Assembly: GCA_039190005.1 (NCBI GenBank)
Contig: JBCCYM010000041.1
Location: forward strand, 1 to 16,335
DNA length: 16,335 nt
Reading direction: 5' to 3'
Source: JBCCYM01 sp039190005
GTDB taxonomy: Bacteria; Pseudomonadota; Gammaproteobacteria; UBA12402
Made by a program: the position numbers and the translations under genes. Under the pieces are notes generated by a model. The model did no database searches. It was not told the origin of the DNA and saw nothing but the letters and a program-made list of their open reading frames with translations. Positions 14,053 through 16,335 of this stretch are shown here, in pieces (the stretch's first letter is position 1; each line of letters starts with the position of its first letter).

Positions 14053-15441
14053 ATGAATTATCGCTACTATTCTGATACTGACATTAAGACGGCGACACCT
14101 ATACTGGCTATAAGTAAATCTGATTTAAAAAGCTGGCTAAATGGGCAAAGTCAAGTTGTAAAAAACTGGGTCAATCAAAACCAATACGATATCGACACCA
14201 AGGGATTCTGTCTTATCGCCAACCATGAAGGCACCATAGAACGTGTACTGGTCATAAGCGATGATTTACAAAACATGTGGTTAATTGCTCACCTTCCCTA
14301 TAAATTACCGCCGGGGAAATATTATATCGAAAATTATTTTGAAGATCATTTATTACAGCAAATTGTCATTGGCTGGGGTTTAGGCTCTTACCAATTTCTC
14401 AAATACAAAAAACAAAAAAAACAAGCGGCTAATTTAATTGTGCCAAAATGCTGCAATCATAAAACCATTCAAACCGTCATCAATGCCTTCAAAATGGGCC
14501 GTGATATCATTAACACCAGCGCCGAAGATTTCGGCCCTGAGCAGGTCGCCCATCTTGTGTCACAAATTAGTCAACAATATCATGCCACTGTCAAACAAAT
14601 TGTCGGCGACGCTTTGGTGAAAAAAGGCTACCATGCCATTTATACCGTTGGCAAAGCCAGTCGCCGATTACCCCGATTGATTGACCTACAATGGGGTGAT
14701 TTACGCCATCCCAGCCTTACCTTAGTTGGCAAAGGTGTTTGTTTTGACACCGGTGGGCTCGATATCAAATCATTAGCGGCAATGGATTTGATGCGCAAAG
14801 ATATGGGCGGCGCCGCCCATGCCTTAGCCTTGGCACGAATGATTATGGAAGATAATTTACCGGTTCGATTACGATTGCTGATTCCAGCTGTTGATAATGC
14901 CATCAGTGACAATGCGTATCGACCCGGCGATGTGATCAAGATGCGTAATGGCAAAACTGTTGAAGTGTACAGTACGGATGCAGAAGGCAGATTGATTCTA
15001 GCCGACGCGCTTACTGAAGCCTCCAATACCAAACCCGATTTGTTAATTGACTTCGCTACCCTTACCGGCGCGGCCAGATCTGCTTTAGGTTTTGATATAC
15101 CGGCAATGTTTGCCTCAAAGCAAAAAACAGCCAACGATGTCCAAAATTTCGCGCATTTAGAAAATGATCTCATCTGGCAGCTGCCATTGCATCAACCCTA
15201 TTGGCAAATGTTAGAAAGCAATGCCGCTGATTTTAAAAACAGCAGTAAAGTACCGTATGCTGGCGCGATTACGGCGGCGCTTTTTTTGCAGCAATTTGTT
15301 ACTGACACAATGGATTGGTTGCATTTTGATATTTCCGCCTGGAATCTTTACGAAAAACCCGGTCACCCCGAAGGTGGCGAATTAATCGGATTAAGAGCGC
15401 TATTCTCCTATATCCGCCAACGCTTTTCAGTACAACACTAG
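14053..15441 (+). CDS. M17 leucyl aminopeptidase family protein
   Basis: This 462-residue cytosolic metallopeptidase releases N-terminal residues from peptides. Residues 1-150 are the variable N-terminal domain; the rest is the catalytic domain. Two-metal ligands by comparison with E. coli PepA are K227 and D232 (VGKGVCFDTGG), D250 (RKDMGGAA), D309 and E311; catalytic partners are K239 and R313. The signature NTDAEGRL appears as STDAEGRL (S307 for Asn). All ligands are kept, so it should be active. The length is closer to the shorter PepB-like or 'leucyl aminopeptidase family' branch than to PepA (about 500). The ATG is 13 nt after TGAGG, a long spacing. sdhE begins 3 nt after its stop region. 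Confidence 0.9.
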   Translation: MNYRYYSDTDIKTATPILAISKSDLKSWLNGQSQVVKNWVNQNQYDIDTKGFCLIANHEGTIERVLVISDDLQNMWLIAHLPYKLPPGKYYIENYFEDHLLQQIVIGWGLGSYQFLKYKKQKKQAANLIVPKCCNHKTIQTVINAFKMGRDIINTSAEDFGPEQVAHLVSQISQQYHATVKQIVGDALVKKGYHAIYTVGKASRRLPRLIDLQWGDLRHPSLTLVGKGVCFDTGGLDIKSLAAMDLMRKDMGGAAHALALARMIMEDNLPVRLRLLIPAVDNAISDNAYRPGDVIKMRNGKTVEVYSTDAEGRLILADALTEASNTKPDLLIDFATLTGAARSALGFDIPAMFASKQKTANDVQNFAHLENDLIWQLPLHQPYWQMLESNAADFKNSSKVPYAGAITAALFLQQFVTDTMDWLHFDISAWNLYEKPGHPEGGELIGLRALFSYIRQRFSVQH

Positions 15442-15443
15442 CC

Positions 15444-15758
15444 ATGCAAAACACTGAAGCAAGACATAACAGCGCAAAATTGAACTGGGCATGTCGTCGC
15501 GGTATGCTGGAATTGGATGAAATACTGCAAAGGTTTCTGCGACAAGCTTATTCAGGACTAACAGCCGCGCAAAAAACACAATTTGCCGCTTTGCTTAATT
15601 GTTCTGACCAAGAACTCTATTCTTGGTTAATTTTAAATAAAGACTTTAAGCGCGATGAACTTACTGATATTATTCAAATCATACGCGAAACATTACATAA
15701 TGAGGGACTATATCATGAAAAACGCACTGATGGATCAGAAAATCAACATCAAAATTAA
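15444..15758 (+). CDS. sdhE: Succinate dehydrogenase flavinylation factor SdhE
   Basis: The 104-residue protein is an SdhE/YgfY (DUF339) member. These small cytoplasmic proteins help attach FAD covalently to the SdhA flavoprotein subunit. The signature CRRGMLELDEILQRFL (residues 17-32) includes the RGM(L)ELD core that contacts the flavoprotein, and FAALLNCSDQELYSWLI gives the second half of the five-helix bundle. A polar tail, HEKRTDGSENQHQN, extends past the usual end and overlaps the next gene. The start lies 2 nt after the aminopeptidase stop with no Shine-Dalgarno sequence, so it is probably translated by coupling. The pair with ygfX downstream is conserved in gammaproteobacteria. Confidence 0.92.
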   Translation: MQNTEARHNSAKLNWACRRGMLELDEILQRFLRQAYSGLTAAQKTQFAALLNCSDQELYSWLILNKDFKRDELTDIIQIIRETLHNEGLYHEKRTDGSENQHQN

Positions 15759-16161
15759 ACAACCCAAACATAGTATTATCATACTTATTGCTTTATCAAT
15801 ACTCTGTGTCGCCGCGATTTATTTTTGCGGACTCTCACTACTCCTTAAAAGCATCATCTGCCTTGTGTTGGCGGCTATCATGGGCTATCAATTTTACCGC
15901 CACACCCGACACATACCGCTTGCTTTCGCTTATCATGATCAACACTGGATGATCACCGATCATAATGACAAAGAATATTCAGCACAGTTGCTAGAAAATA
16001 GTTTTGTCAGCGCTTATTTGATCATTTTAAATTTTAAACTCGACACCAATACCAAGAAGCAATGGTTAAAACAGCAGAAAAGCATTGTGCTATTTAAAGG
16101 CATGATGAACCGCGCGCAATGGCAAAAACTACGCTTGTTATTGGCGACTGTAAAAATCTAA
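15715..16161 (+). CDS. ygfX: YgfX/CptA-like inner-membrane protein
   Basis: The product is a 148-residue membrane protein. A basic N-terminus (KINIKIKQPKHS) is followed by two hydrophobic segments close together (about 20-37 and 41-57) and a cytosolic C-terminal half ending in WQKLRLLLATVKI, the layout of YgfX. Position directly after sdhE is the main support, since the sequence itself is poorly conserved. E. coli YgfX was reported as a membrane toxin neutralised by SdhE and acting on MreB and FtsZ, but this role is disputed. I chose the ATG at 15715 over an in-frame ATG at 15655 because GAGGGA (15702-15707) precedes it by 7 nt. The gene overlaps sdhE by 44 nt. Confidence 0.8.
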   Translation: MKNALMDQKINIKIKQPKHSIIILIALSILCVAAIYFCGLSLLLKSIICLVLAAIMGYQFYRHTRHIPLAFAYHDQHWMITDHNDKEYSAQLLENSFVSAYLIILNFKLDTNTKKQWLKQQKSIVLFKGMMNRAQWQKLRLLLATVKI

Positions 16162-16165
16162 TAGT

Positions 16166-16335
16166 TTAACCTCCTTCGGCTGGCTCAACGTCTGGATGGC
16201 TGAGCTTGTCGAAGCCTGGTCATGGCCTTGGAAAGCCTATTAAACCCTTGGGCAATCTCAGAGACCACCCTTCGACGGGCTCAGGGACCGCCCTTAGGCA
16301 AACTCAACGTGTGGATGGCTGAGCTTGTCGAAGCC
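16166..16335. repeat. Cluster of CTTCGACAAGCTCA-type repeats, running off the window
   Basis: A 33-bp sequence beginning CTCAACGT, with one mismatch, occurs at 16184-16216 and again at 16303-16335 (period 119). It continues TGGATGGCTGAGCTTGTCGA then AGCC. Each copy is preceded by a CCTT(C/A)GGC stretch that pairs imperfectly with its TGAGCTTGTCGAAG end, so each is a hairpin unit. Between them (16264-16289) is a single unit with CCACCCTTCGACGGGCTCAG. The gene-free end of the window holds nothing else that I see. Confidence 0.7.

Noticed and set aside
14640..15173. Minus-strand open frame of 177 codons inside the aminopeptidase gene
   Set aside because: It lies fully antisense to a well-conserved catalytic domain and its product is serine/alanine-rich with no family likeness.
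15655..15714. Longer YgfX starting at the ATG at 15655
   Set aside because: It would lie 104 nt inside sdhE without a ribosome-binding site, whereas the ATG at 15715 has GAGGGA at ideal distance.

Overview
The window reads as a chromosomal segment of a moderately AT-rich gammaproteobacterium. The best taxonomic pointers are the sdhE-ygfX gene pair, an LpxO-type lipid A hydroxylase, YicC, the rplM-rpsI operon and an HU protein with a lysine-rich N-terminal tail. A member of the Legionellales is possible, but that is a guess from overall flavour only. Most genes are housekeeping or cell-envelope functions. The accessory signal is mainly small non-coding repeats and a decayed gene at the left edge.

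Layout. Positions 1-510 hold degenerate sequence with a remnant of an ATPase-like gene. Next come a GNAT acetyltransferase (-) and a VOC-family protein (+), diverging from a 59-bp gap, then a secreted SMP-30/gluconolactonase-like protein (-). An LpxO-like hydroxylase and yicC follow on the + strand. The convergent gap after yicC carries a composite inverted-repeat element. Then, on the - strand, come rplM-rpsI and an HU protein with a lysine-rich N-terminal tail.

From 11.4 kb down to 6.8 kb the - strand carries rfbA, rfbC, (repeat element), rfbD, rfbB, plsY and a small lipoprotein gene. The first four make dTDP-L-rhamnose for surface polysaccharide. plsY makes lysophosphatidic acid for membrane phospholipid and is joined to rfbB by a 14-nt gap. 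Upstream lies a SulP transporter fused to a beta-carbonic anhydrase domain (-). It diverges, from a compact 122-bp two-promoter region, from an M17 aminopeptidase gene (+) that leads into sdhE and ygfX. The window ends in a cluster of CTTCGACAAGCTCA-type repeats.

The points most worth a second look are these. The carbonic anhydrase domain has Asn where the second zinc cysteine is expected. The SulP-CA mRNA leader has a possible 8-codon coupled leader ORF. Two dispersed repeat families are nested inside each other and interrupt the rhamnose operon. A 46-bp tandem repeat lies just in front of rfbA. I saw no CRISPR array, tRNA, rRNA, intact insertion sequence or recognisable defence system, so I do not claim a new multi-gene system.
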